A stretch of DNA of 64,000 nucleotides from an uncultured Roseobacter sp. (lineage in GTDB: Bacteria; Pseudomonadota; Alphaproteobacteria; Rhodobacterales; Rhodobacteraceae). How positions within the stretch are numbered: the first letter of the stretch is position 1; the number at the start of each line of letters is the position of its first letter. Below, one piece after another: positions 1-9,297 of the stretch. The notes under the pieces were generated by a model. That model was not told the DNA's origin and searched no databases. It saw nothing but the letters and a program-made list of their open reading frames with translations. Location: assembly GCF_947496515.1 (NCBI RefSeq), contig NZ_CANMDB010000004.1, positions 292,380 through 356,379 on the forward strand. The letters run 5' to 3'. The translations under genes were made by a program, and so were the position numbers.

Positions 1-663
1 TCGATGACAGCGCTCGACCTGATCGCCACCGAGATACTGCCCGACGGCGTCTCAGTCGTTTTCACCGGCGAGGCCGCGACGCTGGTCGGTGGTCAGTCAG
101 CCATCTACGTTATTCTCGCTGCCGCCCTTCTGGTGGTGTTTCTGGTCCTGTCCGCGCAGTTTGAGAGCTTCGTCAGCGCCATTGTCATCCTGCTCACGGT
201 GCCATTCGGGCTCGCGGCGGCGGTGCTGGCGATTTCGCTGACCGGCGGGTCGCTCAACTACTACAGTCAGATCGGGTTGGTGATGCTGATCGGGGTGATG
301 TCCAAGAACGGCATTTTGATCGTTGAGTTTGCCAACCAGCTGCGCGCAGATGGTCAGGACATCGATAGCGCCATCCGCGATGCGCTGCGGCTTCGCATCC
401 GCCCCGTGATGATGACGATGGTGTCCACCGTCTTTGGCGGGCTTCCCCTCTTGCTGACCTCCGGTGCAGGCGCCGAAGCGCGGATCGCCGTGGGCTGGGT
501 GATCATCGGTGGTCTGGGCTTTGCCACTTTGTTCACGCTGTTCCTGATACCGATCTTTTATCGGTACCTCGCCGGTCTTGGCCATGAGCCGGGCTCGGCG
601 GCCCATCGCCTTGTACGAGAGCGCGACGAGGCGGTTGGCAAGAAAGCCGCTCCGGCAGCGTAG
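1..663 (+). CDS. RND efflux transporter, C-terminal part (partial at 5' edge)
   Basis: This is the last ~220 residues of an inner-membrane RND (AcrB/MexF-like) proton-driven drug exporter. The reading frame is open through the window edge, so the 5' end lies outside. It shows the end of a periplasmic loop followed by hydrophobic segments typical of TM helices 8-12, including the stretch around 'SKNGILIVEF', which is strongly conserved in HAE1-family pumps. It ends in a short charged tail. Substrate cannot be predicted from this fragment. The next gene is convergent on the minus strand. Confidence 0.9.
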   Translation, partial: SMTALDLIATEILPDGVSVVFTGEAATLVGGQSAIYVILAAALLVVFLVLSAQFESFVSAIVILLTVPFGLAAAVLAISLTGGSLNYYSQIGLVMLIGVMSKNGILIVEFANQLRADGQDIDSAIRDALRLRIRPVMMTMVSTVFGGLPLLLTSGAGAEARIAVGWVIIGGLGFATLFTLFLIPIFYRYLAGLGHEPGSAAHRLVRERDEAVGKKAAPAA

Positions 664-748
664 CGTGGCGCGGGGAGAATGCCGACGAACCCACGTGTAG
701 GTCAAGTCGATCGCAGAGGCTCGGATCGCTGCCCTGAACGCGCGCGTC

Positions 749-2065
749 CTACCGCTCCGGAATCAATCCCCGCGGGCTGAACCGCAGCACCACAAGCAGC
801 ACGATCCCCATGGTGAACAACCGCATATGCGCCGCACTCTCGATCAGATGCGCCTTCAGCGGTGAGCCATCGGCCAGACCGGAGGTGATCAGCTCCATCA
901 GCCACAGCCCCATCGGCTCCACCTGCACCCAGAGAAACCAGATGAGGAACCCGCCCAGCACCGCACCGAAGTTGTTGCCCGACCCGCCGACGATCACCAT
1001 GACCCAGACCAGAAACGTGAACCGCAGCGGCTGGTAGGTCCCGGGGGTCAACTGCCCGTCCAGCGTCGTCATCATCGCGCCCGCCACGCCGCAGATGGCG
1101 GAGCCCAGCACAAAAATCTGCAAATGCCGCGCGGTCACGTCCTTGCCCATGGCCGAGGCCGCCACCTCATTGTCCCTGATGGCCCGCATCATCCGCCCCC
1201 ACGGGCTGTGAAGCGCCCGCTGCGCCATCCACAAAAGCACCAGGAGCACGACGAGGAACAGCCCCGCGTAGGCGAGCTTCACATAGAGCGTCGAGGCCTC
1301 TACCGCGGTAAATCCCATCTCAGAGGCGCGCTGCACGAAGGCCGGATCATTCTGCAGCTCGATCTCAAAGGGTGTGGGCCGCGGCAGCCCCACCACGTTC
1401 TTGACCCCGCGCGCCAGCCAATCCTCGTTCTTCAGCACCGCGATGATGATCTCCGCAATCCCCAGCGTCGCAATCGCCAGATAATCCGACCGCAATCCCA
1501 AAGCCGTCTTGCCAATCACCCAAGCGGCTGCGGCGGCAAAGAGCCCGCCCACCGGCCAGGCCAGCGCCACCCAAAGCCCCTGGTTGATCCCCAGACCGCC
1601 CAGATACCCCGTCAGCGCCGGATCAATCGCCTCCACCGCGTCCACCCCCGGATCAAACATCGCGCGGTAGATGAAAAATCCCGCAACCAGCGCTCCTACC
1701 ACCACAAGCGCACGCAGCCGCCCCGGTCGCATCCGCGCGCGCAACAGCACCACGCCGGCGATCAGACCCACGGCAAAGCCAAAGGCCCCCATGATGTTCC
1801 AGCCACCGGCAGACCACGCCCCGGGCGTGGCGGGCATGCCCACGATCACCGCCGCCAGACCACCGAGAGCGACAAACCCCATGACGCCCACGTTGAAGAG
1901 CCCCGCAAACCCCCACTGCAGGTTCACGCCCAAGGCCATGATCGCCGAGATCAGCCCCATGTTCACGATCACCAGCGCCGAATTCCAGCCTTGCTGGACC
2001 CCCACCAGCACGATCAGCCCCGCCACGACGGCGAAGAGTGCGGTATTGCGCAGCGCGACGCTCAT
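749..2065 (-). CDS. livM: Branched-chain amino-acid ABC transporter permease (LivM type)
   Basis: Inner-membrane permease of a liv-type (HAAT family) importer, last gene of the operon. The 438-residue protein begins MSVALRNTALF. An upstream in-frame extension is open but non-membrane-like, so I chose the ATG at 2065, which overlaps the livH stop by 4 bases. It has about ten hydrophobic helices and a cytoplasmic segment around 'RMMRAIRDNEVAASAMG', matching the conserved LivM coupling loop. It is longer than many LivM proteins because of additional hydrophobic segments near residues 60-150. Family call is firm; substrate (branched-chain amino acids versus other amides or urea) is inferred. Confidence 0.9.
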   Translation of the reverse strand: MSVALRNTALFAVVAGLIVLVGVQQGWNSALVIVNMGLISAIMALGVNLQWGFAGLFNVGVMGFVALGGLAAVIVGMPATPGAWSAGGWNIMGAFGFAVGLIAGVVLLRARMRPGRLRALVVVGALVAGFFIYRAMFDPGVDAVEAIDPALTGYLGGLGINQGLWVALAWPVGGLFAAAAAWVIGKTALGLRSDYLAIATLGIAEIIIAVLKNEDWLARGVKNVVGLPRPTPFEIELQNDPAFVQRASEMGFTAVEASTLYVKLAYAGLFLVVLLVLLWMAQRALHSPWGRMMRAIRDNEVAASAMGKDVTARHLQIFVLGSAICGVAGAMMTTLDGQLTPGTYQPLRFTFLVWVMVIVGGSGNNFGAVLGGFLIWFLWVQVEPMGLWLMELITSGLADGSPLKAHLIESAAHMRLFTMGIVLLVVLRFSPRGLIPER

Positions 2066-3075
2066 ACGGATTTCCCCTTGAACAGCCCCGTGGGCTTGAA
2101 CAGCAGCACGATCAGCAAAATCAGGAAACTCACCGCAAATTTGTAATCGGTGGACAAAAGCTGCACCAGACTGCTCGGCGCAAGGTCGTCCGGCAGCAGA
2201 TACCCCAGCACCTTCTTCCACGCGTAGGTGACCGTGACCTCCGAGAAGGCGATGACGAACCCGCCCGCAATGGCCCCCAGCGGATTGCCAAGCCCGCCGA
2301 CGATGGCGGCGGCAAAGATCGGCAGCAGCAGCTGGAAATAGGTGAACGGCTTGAAGGACTTGTCGAGCCCGTAAAGCACTCCGGCAATGGTCGCGAGCGC
2401 GGCCACGATCAGCCATGTCACTCTTACCACCCGCTCGGGGTCGATCCCCGACAGCAACGCCAGATCCTCATTGTCCGAATAGGCCCGCATCGACTTGCCC
2501 GTGCGCGTGCGGTTCAGAAACCAGAACAGGGCGATCACGCAGATCACCGCCACCAGCACGGTGATGCCCTGGGTTGTCTTGATCGCCAGCCCCTCGCGCA
2601 GGCCCGTCATCTCGCGGAAACTCCGCGCCGAGACGATAAAGCGCTCGCCATCCAGAAACCGCTGATCATCCGGACCGATGATGAAGCGCACGATCCCGTT
2701 GAGAATGAAGGTCACCCCAAGGCTGACGATCACAAAGATCACCGGCTTGGCCTTCTGCGTGCGGTAAAAGCGATAGACCGTGCAGTCGGTCAGCAGCAGC
2801 AGCCCCATGCAGCCCAGAATGCCAAAGGGCAGGGCGAGCAGCGCTGTCGGCAAAACCCCCAGCGACAGACCCCACCCCTGAAACAACCATGTCACGAGTA
2901 CAGTCACCATCGCACCGAAGGCCATGGTGTCGCCGTGGGCAAAATTGGAAAACCGCAGGATCCCGTAAACCAGCGTCACCCCAAGCGCCCCAAGCGCCAG
3001 CTGCGCGCCATAAGCCGTCGCCGGGATGATGACGAAGTTGGCAAGGGCGATGATGGCGTTGAGCAGATCCATCAA
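2062..3075 (-). CDS. livH: Branched-chain amino-acid ABC transporter permease (LivH type)
   Basis: Second inner-membrane permease of the importer, 337 residues, strongly hydrophobic throughout. The N-terminal region 'GVTLVYGILRFSNFAHGD' is the hallmark LivH motif, and 'MRAYSDNEDLALLSGID' is the cytoplasmic coupling region. The gene overlaps the upstream lipoprotein gene and the downstream livM by 4 bases each, indicating translational coupling. It would form the membrane channel with LivM. Confidence 0.92.
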   Translation of the reverse strand: MMDLLNAIIALANFVIIPATAYGAQLALGALGVTLVYGILRFSNFAHGDTMAFGAMVTVLVTWLFQGWGLSLGVLPTALLALPFGILGCMGLLLLTDCTVYRFYRTQKAKPVIFVIVSLGVTFILNGIVRFIIGPDDQRFLDGERFIVSARSFREMTGLREGLAIKTTQGITVLVAVICVIALFWFLNRTRTGKSMRAYSDNEDLALLSGIDPERVVRVTWLIVAALATIAGVLYGLDKSFKPFTYFQLLLPIFAAAIVGGLGNPLGAIAGGFVIAFSEVTVTYAWKKVLGYLLPDDLAPSSLVQLLSTDYKFAVSFLILLIVLLFKPTGLFKGKSV

Positions 3076-3521
3076 CCGGCCAACTCACATCGGCCTTCGT
3101 AGGTCACATGAGAACCACCGCCCGTCCAGAAGGACACGAGTGTTCGTTTGTCGGGAAAAAGTGTCATCAGGCTCACATCCGGTCCCCCTCGCTTTGGGTC
3201 AGGCGCCCATGAGGTGATCACCCATCTGGTGTCAGATTGCCGCTTACCGATACCGATCGCGTTGCCGCCTCCGACGGCGTACCCAAAGCGGTTTGGCTCC
3301 CCGGGGGCTGACATTCTCAACAAGACAAAGGGTGAGATACGATCAAAATCCACAGCCGTTTGCGGCTGGCCTCCGGTCGCGACGATCCTGTTCGCAAGGG
3401 TGCAGCGGTGAACCTCCTGCGTTGTGACGTTGTTGCTTTGCTGGCTGGGTGGCGCACAAGCAGCCAGCACCAGACCGACACCAAAGAGGCATATCCCAAA
3501 GGCTCTCTTGCGCATCCTCAC
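3072..3521 (-). CDS. Putative lipoprotein of unknown function within the liv operon
   Basis: A 149-residue protein with a basic N-terminus, a hydrophobic stretch and a lipobox ('LVLAAC', Cys about residue 22), so it is probably a lipid-anchored periplasmic or outer-membrane protein. The mature part is about 125 residues and I do not recognise a family. It lies inside the liv operon with 4-base overlaps on both sides (livF upstream, livH downstream), so it is co-translated with the transporter. Classical liv operons have no such gene. A role in substrate capture or transporter assembly is possible but only inferred from position. Confidence 0.75.
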   Translation of the reverse strand: MRMRKRAFGICLFGVGLVLAACAPPSQQSNNVTTQEVHRCTLANRIVATGGQPQTAVDFDRISPFVLLRMSAPGEPNRFGYAVGGGNAIGIGKRQSDTRWVITSWAPDPKRGGPDVSLMTLFPDKRTLVSFWTGGGSHVTYEGRCELAG

Positions 3522-4342
3522 CCCCCCAAAAACGACTTGCGCACTTCAGGATCGGCCAGCAACTCCTTGCCCGTCCCCGTATAAGCGTTCCGCCCCTGCA
3601 CCAGAACATAGCCGCGGTCGGCGATCTCCAGCGCCTGGCGCGCATTCTGCTCCACCATCAGGATGGGAATGCCCGTACGCGCTACTTCTATGATCCGGTC
3701 AAAAAGCTCATCCATGACAATCGGGCTCACCCCCGCAGTGGGCTCATCCAGCATCAACACCTTCGGCTGCGTCATCAGCGCGCGCCCGACCGCCACCTGC
3801 TGGCGCTGCCCGCCTGACAGCTCGCCCGCCGCCTGCCGCCGCTTTTCCTTCAGGATCGGGAAAAGGTCATAGATCTGCGCCATCGTGCCCGAGATATCAT
3901 CGGTGCGAATGAACGCCCCCATCTCCAGGTTCTCCTCCACGGTCATCGAGGTAAAGATGTTCGAGGTCTGCGGCACAAACCCCATGCCTTTCACGACCCT
4001 GTCCTGGGGCGAGAGCGCGGTGATCTCCTCACCGTCCAGCCTGACGTGGCCCGCGCGCAGGTTCAGCATGCCGAAAACCGCCTTCATCCCGGTCGATTTG
4101 CCCGCACCATTGGGCCCGACGATGACGGCGATCTCACCGCGATCCACCGCAATGGTGCAGTCATGCAGAATATCCGGCCCGGCCCCGTAGCCGCCAGTCA
4201 TCGCCTCGCCAATCAAAAAAGGTCCACCTTCGGCAGGAACGGCGCGTTCGCCCGGGCGCACGGGCTCGGCGCGGCCCATCCCCGCCGCATCGCCCAGCGA
4301 CAGATCCTTGTTGCCCCGGTCCGAATAGGGCGCGCTGCTCAC
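3518..4342 (-). CDS. livF: Branched-chain amino-acid ABC transporter ATP-binding protein (LivF type)
   Basis: Cytoplasmic ATPase of the importer. Walker A 'GPNGAGKST', signature 'LSGGQRQQ', Walker B 'VLMLDEPTAG' and the switch His in 'MVEQNAR' are all present. I chose the GTG at 4342 (274 residues, starting VSSAPYSDRG). A longer frame reaches 4402 but its extra N-terminus looks like translated spacer. Even so the protein has about 45 residues before the usual LivF start, which I believe is common in Rhodobacteraceae homologues. Its stop overlaps the lipoprotein start by 4 bases. Confidence 0.88.
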   Translation of the reverse strand: MSSAPYSDRGNKDLSLGDAAGMGRAEPVRPGERAVPAEGGPFLIGEAMTGGYGAGPDILHDCTIAVDRGEIAVIVGPNGAGKSTGMKAVFGMLNLRAGHVRLDGEEITALSPQDRVVKGMGFVPQTSNIFTSMTVEENLEMGAFIRTDDISGTMAQIYDLFPILKEKRRQAAGELSGGQRQQVAVGRALMTQPKVLMLDEPTAGVSPIVMDELFDRIIEVARTGIPILMVEQNARQALEIADRGYVLVQGRNAYTGTGKELLADPEVRKSFLGG

Positions 4343-4435
4343 GCCGACCCCTTCCCGGCACCGACGGCCACCTCGCGCCCGGACGCCCGGCCAGAACCGC
4401 AACGAAACGCTGCAACCAAAACCCGCAGGCTCTCC

Positions 4436-4491
4436 TCATCTTGCCCGAAAAACTCCGGGGGAGGCGCATCGCGCCGGGGGCAGCGCCCCCC
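4436..4491 (-). repeat. Dispersed intergenic element, copy 1
   Basis: Read on the minus strand this spacer holds a GC-rich inverted repeat (GGGGGGCGCTGCCCCC, 4476-4491) followed after a short gap by CCCCGGAGTTTTTCGGGCAA (within 4442-4461). Very similar sequences lie at 36751-36809 and 39316-39409. All three sit in within-operon spacers and point in the direction of transcription. The rest of the 232-base spacer between livG and livF contains no convincing gene. Confidence 0.7.
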
Positions 4492-4574
4492 ACCACCTGG
4501 CCCATCAGCGTATACGTTAAACACCGACGTGATACCGACGTGATACCGACACGTTACCGACAGCCCGCCGACGC

Positions 4575-5357
4575 TCATGCGCCCACCTTGTCGCGGTTCT
4601 TCAGCCCGGTGCCCAGGTAAGCCTCGATCACCCGCTCATCGGCCTTGATCTCCGCCAGCGTGCCCTGGGCCAGCACCTTCCCTTCGGCCATGCAGATCAC
4701 CGGATCACACAGGCGACCGATGAAATCCATGTCATGCTCGATCACCACAAATGTATAGCCACGCTCGGTGTTAAGCCGCCCGATCGCATCGCCGATCGTG
4801 TTCAGCAGTGTCCGGTTCACCCCCGCGCCCACCTCATCGAGAAAGACGATCCGCGCGTCCACCATCATGGTGCGCCCCAGCTCCAGCAGCTTCTTCTGCC
4901 CGCCCGAGATCTGGCCCGCCCGCTGATCAGCCAGATGCGCGATGGTCAGGAACTCCAGCACCTCATCGGCCTTGGCCCGCAAGGCCCGCTCTTCATCCGC
5001 GATCCGCCGCCGCCCGACCCATGTGTTCCACAGGCTCTCGCCCGATTGACCGGCGGGCACCATCATCAGGTTCTCGCGGCAGCTCATCGAGGCAAACTCA
5101 TGGGCGATCTGAAACGTGCGCAGCAACCCTTTGTGAAAAAGCACATGCGGCGGCAGCCCGGTGACGTCCTGACCCTCCAGCGTCACCCGACCCGAGGTAG
5201 GTTCAAGAACGCCCGCGATCACATTGAAAAGAGTTGTTTTTCCCGCACCATTCGGCCCGATCAACCCGGTGATCTTGCCGCCCTCGATCTCCAGCGAGGC
5301 GCCGTCCACCGCATGAAACCCGCCGAAATGCTTGTGAAGATCCTCAACGACGATCAT
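4575..5357 (-). CDS. livG: Branched-chain amino-acid ABC transporter ATP-binding protein (LivG type)
   Basis: Second cytoplasmic ATPase of the importer, 260 residues. Walker A 'GPNGAGKTT', signature 'ISGGQKKLLELG', Walker B 'IVFLDEVGAG' and 'VIEHDMDF' (switch His) are seen. The C-terminus 'VIEAYLG' is typical of LivG. The Walker B region reads DEVGAGVN where many LivG have DEPxAGLN, a mild deviation. It lies 84 bases downstream of the binding-protein gene, a spacing that contains a hairpin. Confidence 0.9.
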   Translation of the reverse strand: MIVVEDLHKHFGGFHAVDGASLEIEGGKITGLIGPNGAGKTTLFNVIAGVLEPTSGRVTLEGQDVTGLPPHVLFHKGLLRTFQIAHEFASMSCRENLMMVPAGQSGESLWNTWVGRRRIADEERALRAKADEVLEFLTIAHLADQRAGQISGGQKKLLELGRTMMVDARIVFLDEVGAGVNRTLLNTIGDAIGRLNTERGYTFVVIEHDMDFIGRLCDPVICMAEGKVLAQGTLAEIKADERVIEAYLGTGLKNRDKVGA

Positions 5358-5391
5358 GCGCTGTCCCCGCGGCCCTCGGGCCTTGTTATTG

Positions 5392-5420
5392 GAACAGCCC
5401 GGGGTCCGGCCGGGCCGTTC
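5392..5420 (-). promoter_or_regulatory. Hairpin between binding-protein gene and livG
   Basis: The inter-gene space contains arms GAACAGCCCGG and CCGGGCCGTTC (nearly perfect, one mismatch position), a stable GC-rich stem without a following U-run on the minus strand. Such hairpins after binding-protein genes often protect the upstream mRNA or partially terminate, giving more binding protein than ATPase. That role here is inferred. Confidence 0.45.
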
Positions 5421-5441
5421 TTTGTCACGTCTCCGCCGGGC

Positions 5442-6632
5442 TTACTTGAAGCCGATGGTGACGTTCTGGCCGTCCTGCACCTCGATCAGCCGGTAGGTGC
5501 CCGCAGATTCACCGGGTCCGATCAGCTCAACCGCCGAGGCCCCCACGTAGTCCACATCACCGCCCTCGCTGAGGATCTGCAGCGCCTTGTCCAACTCGCC
5601 CGGCAGGATCTTCTCACCCGGTGCGTTGGCCACATCCAGAATCCGCTGACCGTATTCCGCAGGATCCGTACTGCCCGCCGCCTGCATCGCCAGCAGGAAC
5701 AACGCCGCGGCATCGTAGCTCTCGGGCGTGTAGGGCGAGGTGGCGTCAAACGCGTCGCCCGCAAGCGTCTTCAGCGCCTCGATGCCGTCCCCGCCGGAGC
5801 CTGCGATCTGACCGTAGGAGCCATCGAGCGCCGAGCCCACGTTGGCGGGCAGGCTGTCGCCGATCATGCCCCCGGGCAGGCCAAAGGTGTCAAAGGCGCC
5901 GGTATCAAGGGCTGCGTTGATGATGCCCAATCCGCCCTGATCCAGATAGCCCGCGACCACCAGCAGATCGCCTCCCGCCGACGCCAATGCGCCCATCTCG
6001 GCGGAGTAATCTGCCTTGCCGTCCTCGTGCGCGGCCACGATGGTGACTTCGCCCCCGACCGCTTCAAAATTGCTCTGAATGGCGTCGGCGAGACCTTTTC
6101 CGTAGTCGTTGTTGGTATAGGTCAGGGCAATGGACTGAACGCCGCGTTCCTGCAGGATCTCGGCCATCACCTGACCTTCGCGCGCATCCGATGGTGCCGT
6201 GCGGAAAAAGAGGTCATTGTCCTCGACCGTGCTCAGACCCGGCGAGGTCGCAGAGGGTGAGATCATCACCATCCCGTTGGGGATCGCCACGTTTTGCAGG
6301 ATTGCCCCCGTCACGCCGGAGCAGTCGCCGCCGATCAAGCCGCTGATGCCATCGGCGATCAGCCGTTCACCGTTCGAGGTGCTCAGACCGTTATCAATAC
6401 AGCCGGTATCGGCGCGCAGCGGTGTCACGGTGGTACCACCCAGCAGTTTGCCGCTGTCGGTCACCTCCTGCATGGCGAGTTCTGCGCCCAACGCCATGGG
6501 TCCGGCGAGCGATTCAATCGGGCCGGTATAGCCCAGCAGGACGCCCAGCTTGACCTCATTGGCATGACCATCTGCAAGCGCGCCGCCCGCCACGAGTGCT
6601 GCGGCCGTGCTGGCCAGAAGCATCTTTTTCAT
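5442..6632 (-). CDS. Branched-chain amino-acid ABC transporter substrate-binding protein (LivK/J type)
   Basis: Periplasmic binding protein of the importer, 396 residues, first gene of the operon. The frame is open far upstream, but the start at 6632 is supported by a clear Sec signal peptide (MKKMLLASTAAALVAGGALA, cleavage near residue 20) and an adjacent GA-rich ribosome-binding stretch. The mature protein begins with 'VKLGVLLGYTGPIESL', the conserved first strand of Leu/Ile/Val-binding (type I periplasmic-binding) proteins. Ligand residues cannot be assigned by eye. The promoter should lie in 6633-6791, which is shared with the divergent sugar dehydrogenase. Confidence 0.9.
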   Translation of the reverse strand: MKKMLLASTAAALVAGGALADGHANEVKLGVLLGYTGPIESLAGPMALGAELAMQEVTDSGKLLGGTTVTPLRADTGCIDNGLSTSNGERLIADGISGLIGGDCSGVTGAILQNVAIPNGMVMISPSATSPGLSTVEDNDLFFRTAPSDAREGQVMAEILQERGVQSIALTYTNNDYGKGLADAIQSNFEAVGGEVTIVAAHEDGKADYSAEMGALASAGGDLLVVAGYLDQGGLGIINAALDTGAFDTFGLPGGMIGDSLPANVGSALDGSYGQIAGSGGDGIEALKTLAGDAFDATSPYTPESYDAAALFLLAMQAAGSTDPAEYGQRILDVANAPGEKILPGELDKALQILSEGGDVDYVGASAVELIGPGESAGTYRLIEVQDGQNVTIGFK

Positions 6633-6791
6633 TGTGTCTCCCTCCGTGTCTATCCTGATTGCCGCGAAGCCTAAGCGGGCGGCTGTGGAAAGAAAAGCGC
6701 TTTTGCATGGTGTCACAAAGCGCTCAGGGCGCCTTGAGCGGGCGCTTTTCAACCCTATCTCAACACCGTTGACGCTCTGGAGGACTTGCCC

Positions 6792-7901
6792 ATGTTCGCG
6801 CTCACTTACCGCACCGCACTGGTCGTTATCGCGGCGGCTTTGACCCTTGGCGTATCCGGCGCGCAGGCACAGTCCGACATGGCCATCACGCCCGTGGTCG
6901 ATGGGCTCGACACCCCCTGGGCCGTCGCGGTGCTGCCGGGTGGTGCTGTCCTGGTGACGGAACGCGATGGCAGGCTGCTGCATGTCACAGCCGCCGGTCG
7001 CACCGAGGTGGCGAATGTCCCGGACGTGGTGGCGCGCGGGCAGGGGGGCCTGCTGGATGTGACCATCGCCCGCGATTTCGCCGCCACGCGCGAGATTTTT
7101 CTGACCTTCTCCAAACAGCAGGGGCGCGGATCCGGCACCGCTCTGGCACGGGGACGGTTGTCGGAGGATGGCACGCGGCTTGAGAATGTGGCGGTGATCT
7201 TCGAGTCTGCGCCGGGCGGGTCCGGCGGGCGGCACTTCGGCAGCCGGGTGGTGGAGGCCGCGGATGGCACGCTGCTGGTCACCATCGGGGACCGCGGCGA
7301 CCGTCCCTCCGCCCAGGACCGCAGTCTGCACAATGGATCCATCGTGCGCATCAACCGCGACGGGTCGGTGCCCGGCGACAACCCCTTTGTCGGACAGGAG
7401 GGCGTGCAGCCCGAGATCTGGTCCTACGGGCACCGCAATCCGCAGGGTGCAGGCTTTGACGCCAATGGCCAGCTCTGGACGGCGGAGCACGGCGCGCGCG
7501 GCGGGGACGAACTCAATCGCGTCCGCAAGGGTGCCAACTTCGGCTGGCCCGTGATCTCCCACGGGCGGCATTACGCGGGCGGGCGCATCGGCGAGGGAAC
7601 ATCCAAACCGGGGATGGAGCAGCCCGTGCTCTACTGGGACCCGTCCATCGCGCCCTCGGGCCTGATGGTCTATCAGGGGGATATGTTCCCCGAGTGGCGC
7701 GGCGACGTCTTTGTGGGCTCGCTCAAGTTCGACTACATCGCGCGGATTGATGTCTCAGGGGGCTCGGTGAGTGAAGACGGGCGGATCGAGACCGATCAGA
7801 CCACGCGCGTGCGCGACATCATCGAGGCCCCCGATGGCAGTATCTGGTTCATCTCCGTCGGCGAAGGGGCGGTGTACCGCATCGCCCGACCGGGTGCGTG
7901 A
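6792..7901 (+). CDS. Soluble PQQ-dependent aldose sugar dehydrogenase family protein
   Basis: Periplasmic beta-propeller of the soluble glucose/sorbosone dehydrogenase (YliI/Asd) family, 369 residues. The ATG at 6792 has a strong GGAGGA site 7 bases upstream and a Sec signal peptide ending near 'VSGAQA'. Family features include 'LDTPWAVAVLPGGAVLVTERDG', 'GGRHFGSRVV', 'IGDRGDR', 'SYGHRNPQG' (carries the catalytic His) and 'EHGARGGDELN'. These enzymes oxidise aldoses with PQQ, feeding electrons to the respiratory chain. The PQQ genes at 43.4 kb make cofactor supply plausible. It stands alone, divergent from the liv operon. Confidence 0.9.
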   Translation: MFALTYRTALVVIAAALTLGVSGAQAQSDMAITPVVDGLDTPWAVAVLPGGAVLVTERDGRLLHVTAAGRTEVANVPDVVARGQGGLLDVTIARDFAATREIFLTFSKQQGRGSGTALARGRLSEDGTRLENVAVIFESAPGGSGGRHFGSRVVEAADGTLLVTIGDRGDRPSAQDRSLHNGSIVRINRDGSVPGDNPFVGQEGVQPEIWSYGHRNPQGAGFDANGQLWTAEHGARGGDELNRVRKGANFGWPVISHGRHYAGGRIGEGTSKPGMEQPVLYWDPSIAPSGLMVYQGDMFPEWRGDVFVGSLKFDYIARIDVSGGSVSEDGRIETDQTTRVRDIIEAPDGSIWFISVGEGAVYRIARPGA

Positions 7902-8101
7902 TCGCGGGACACGCCGCCTCGTTCAAAGCGCGCGCGCAACAGGCACTGTTGCGCCGCGCCGTTCCGCCCCCGTCAAACCGAAGGTTTGCCTCTGGCAAAA
8001 CGGGCGGGGCGATTGCGCCACCCCTCGGAACGGCGCTTCAGCGGCGCTGTCGGATGTCTCAGACGACGTGCGGAGAGCCTAATCTTGCGCCACACCCCAG
8101 C

Positions 8102-9106
8102 TCAGACCGGAACCCGGGTCGCGTGGGTGCCGCGTTCGCGGTAGGGGGTCGTGTCATAATGCGCCCGGTAGCATTTGGAGAAATGCGACGGCGAGGCAAA
8201 TCCGCAGGCCAGTGCGACGTTGATCACGCTCATGTCCGTCTGCATCAGCAGGTTGCGCGCCTTCTGTAGCCGCAGCTCCATGTAATAGCGCTTGGGTGAG
8301 CGGTTGAGGTAGCGCCGAAATAGCCGTTCCAGCTGGCGGGTGCTCATGCCCACGATCTTGGCCAGCATCGACGGGCTGATGGGCTCTTCGATATTGCTTT
8401 CCATCATCTGGATGACCTGGCTCAGTTTCGGGTGACGCACGCCGATCCGGGTGGGGACCGACAGCCGCTGGGTGTCCTGATCGGTGCGGATCGAGGCATA
8501 GATCAGCTGATCCGCCACCAGATTGGCCAGTTCCTCTCCCTGGTGATCCGCGATCAGCTTGAGCATCAGGTCAATGGAGGAGGTCCCTCCGGCGGTGGTC
8601 ATGCGGTTGCCGTCGACGACGAACACCGATTTGGTCAGATCGACTTCCGGGAAATCCTCCAGAAAGCTGTCCTGGTTTTCCCAGTGGATGGTCGCGCGTT
8701 TGCCATCCAGCAGCCCCGCGCGCGCCAGCGTATGTGCCGCGGTACAGAGCCCGCCCATCAGCAACCCCTTGCGCGCCTCGCGTCGCAGCCAGCCCAGCAT
8801 CCGCTTGGAGGTACCTGCCTGCACGTTGATCCCGCCGCAGATCATGACCGTGTCGTCGCGGTCGAGCTCTTCCAGATCACCGTCAAGCTTGAACCCGCTG
8901 CCCGCCGAGCTTTGCACGATGTCCCCGCCTTCGCCGACAATCCGCCAGCGGTAAAGCTCCCTGCCGCCCATCCGGTTCGCGATCCGCAATGCCTCGACCG
9001 CGGCGGCAAAACACAGCAGGGTGAAATCCGGCAGGAGGACGAAAACGAACCGCCTCGGCTTCTCCGCAGGCGGGTCCCTCCGTGTGGCCGGGTGCATCTG
9101 TGCCAT
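8102..9106 (-). CDS. GlxA-family transcriptional regulator (DJ-1/PfpI domain + AraC HTH)
   Basis: A 334-residue cytoplasmic regulator. Residues ~20-190 form a DJ-1/PfpI-like domain (region 'GGLCTAAHTLARAGLLDGKRATIHWE'), and residues ~225-325 an AraC-type double helix-turn-helix ('MSTRQLERLFRRYLNRSPKRYYMELR' split by 'CGFASPSHFSKCYR'). This architecture matches GlxA-family activators such as GbdR (glycine betaine catabolism) and ArgR/CdhR types. The effector cannot be predicted. It is divergent from the DAHP synthase gene with a 191-base spacer. No carnitine or betaine catabolic genes adjoin it in this window. Confidence 0.88.
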   Translation of the reverse strand: MAQMHPATRRDPPAEKPRRFVFVLLPDFTLLCFAAAVEALRIANRMGGRELYRWRIVGEGGDIVQSSAGSGFKLDGDLEELDRDDTVMICGGINVQAGTSKRMLGWLRREARKGLLMGGLCTAAHTLARAGLLDGKRATIHWENQDSFLEDFPEVDLTKSVFVVDGNRMTTAGGTSSIDLMLKLIADHQGEELANLVADQLIYASIRTDQDTQRLSVPTRIGVRHPKLSQVIQMMESNIEEPISPSMLAKIVGMSTRQLERLFRRYLNRSPKRYYMELRLQKARNLLMQTDMSVINVALACGFASPSHFSKCYRAHYDTTPYRERGTHATRVPV

Positions 9107-9297
9107 GGCAGCCTCGTGATCTTGTGGTGTCGCAAAGCGCTGCGTGCTGCGTCCGCCTTGACTGATTTCAGAAGGTCATGACGCGATTGCGGCGTCAAGA
9201 GCATGTATTTGTGATATGGCCTCCCTGCACAGGCTTTTGTATAGATGCGTTCCAGATATGTGCGCCTGCCCCGCCGTGGGCATAACCCGGAGTTGAA

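Noticed and set aside
2038..3102. 354-codon plus-strand frame opposite livH
   Set aside because: Antisense shadow of a high-GC membrane protein gene; translation is His/Gln/Arg-rich and lacks any family character.
8102..9106. Naming the AraC-type regulator gbdR
   Set aside because: Architecture fits, but no glycine betaine or carnitine genes adjoin it, so the specific name is not justified.
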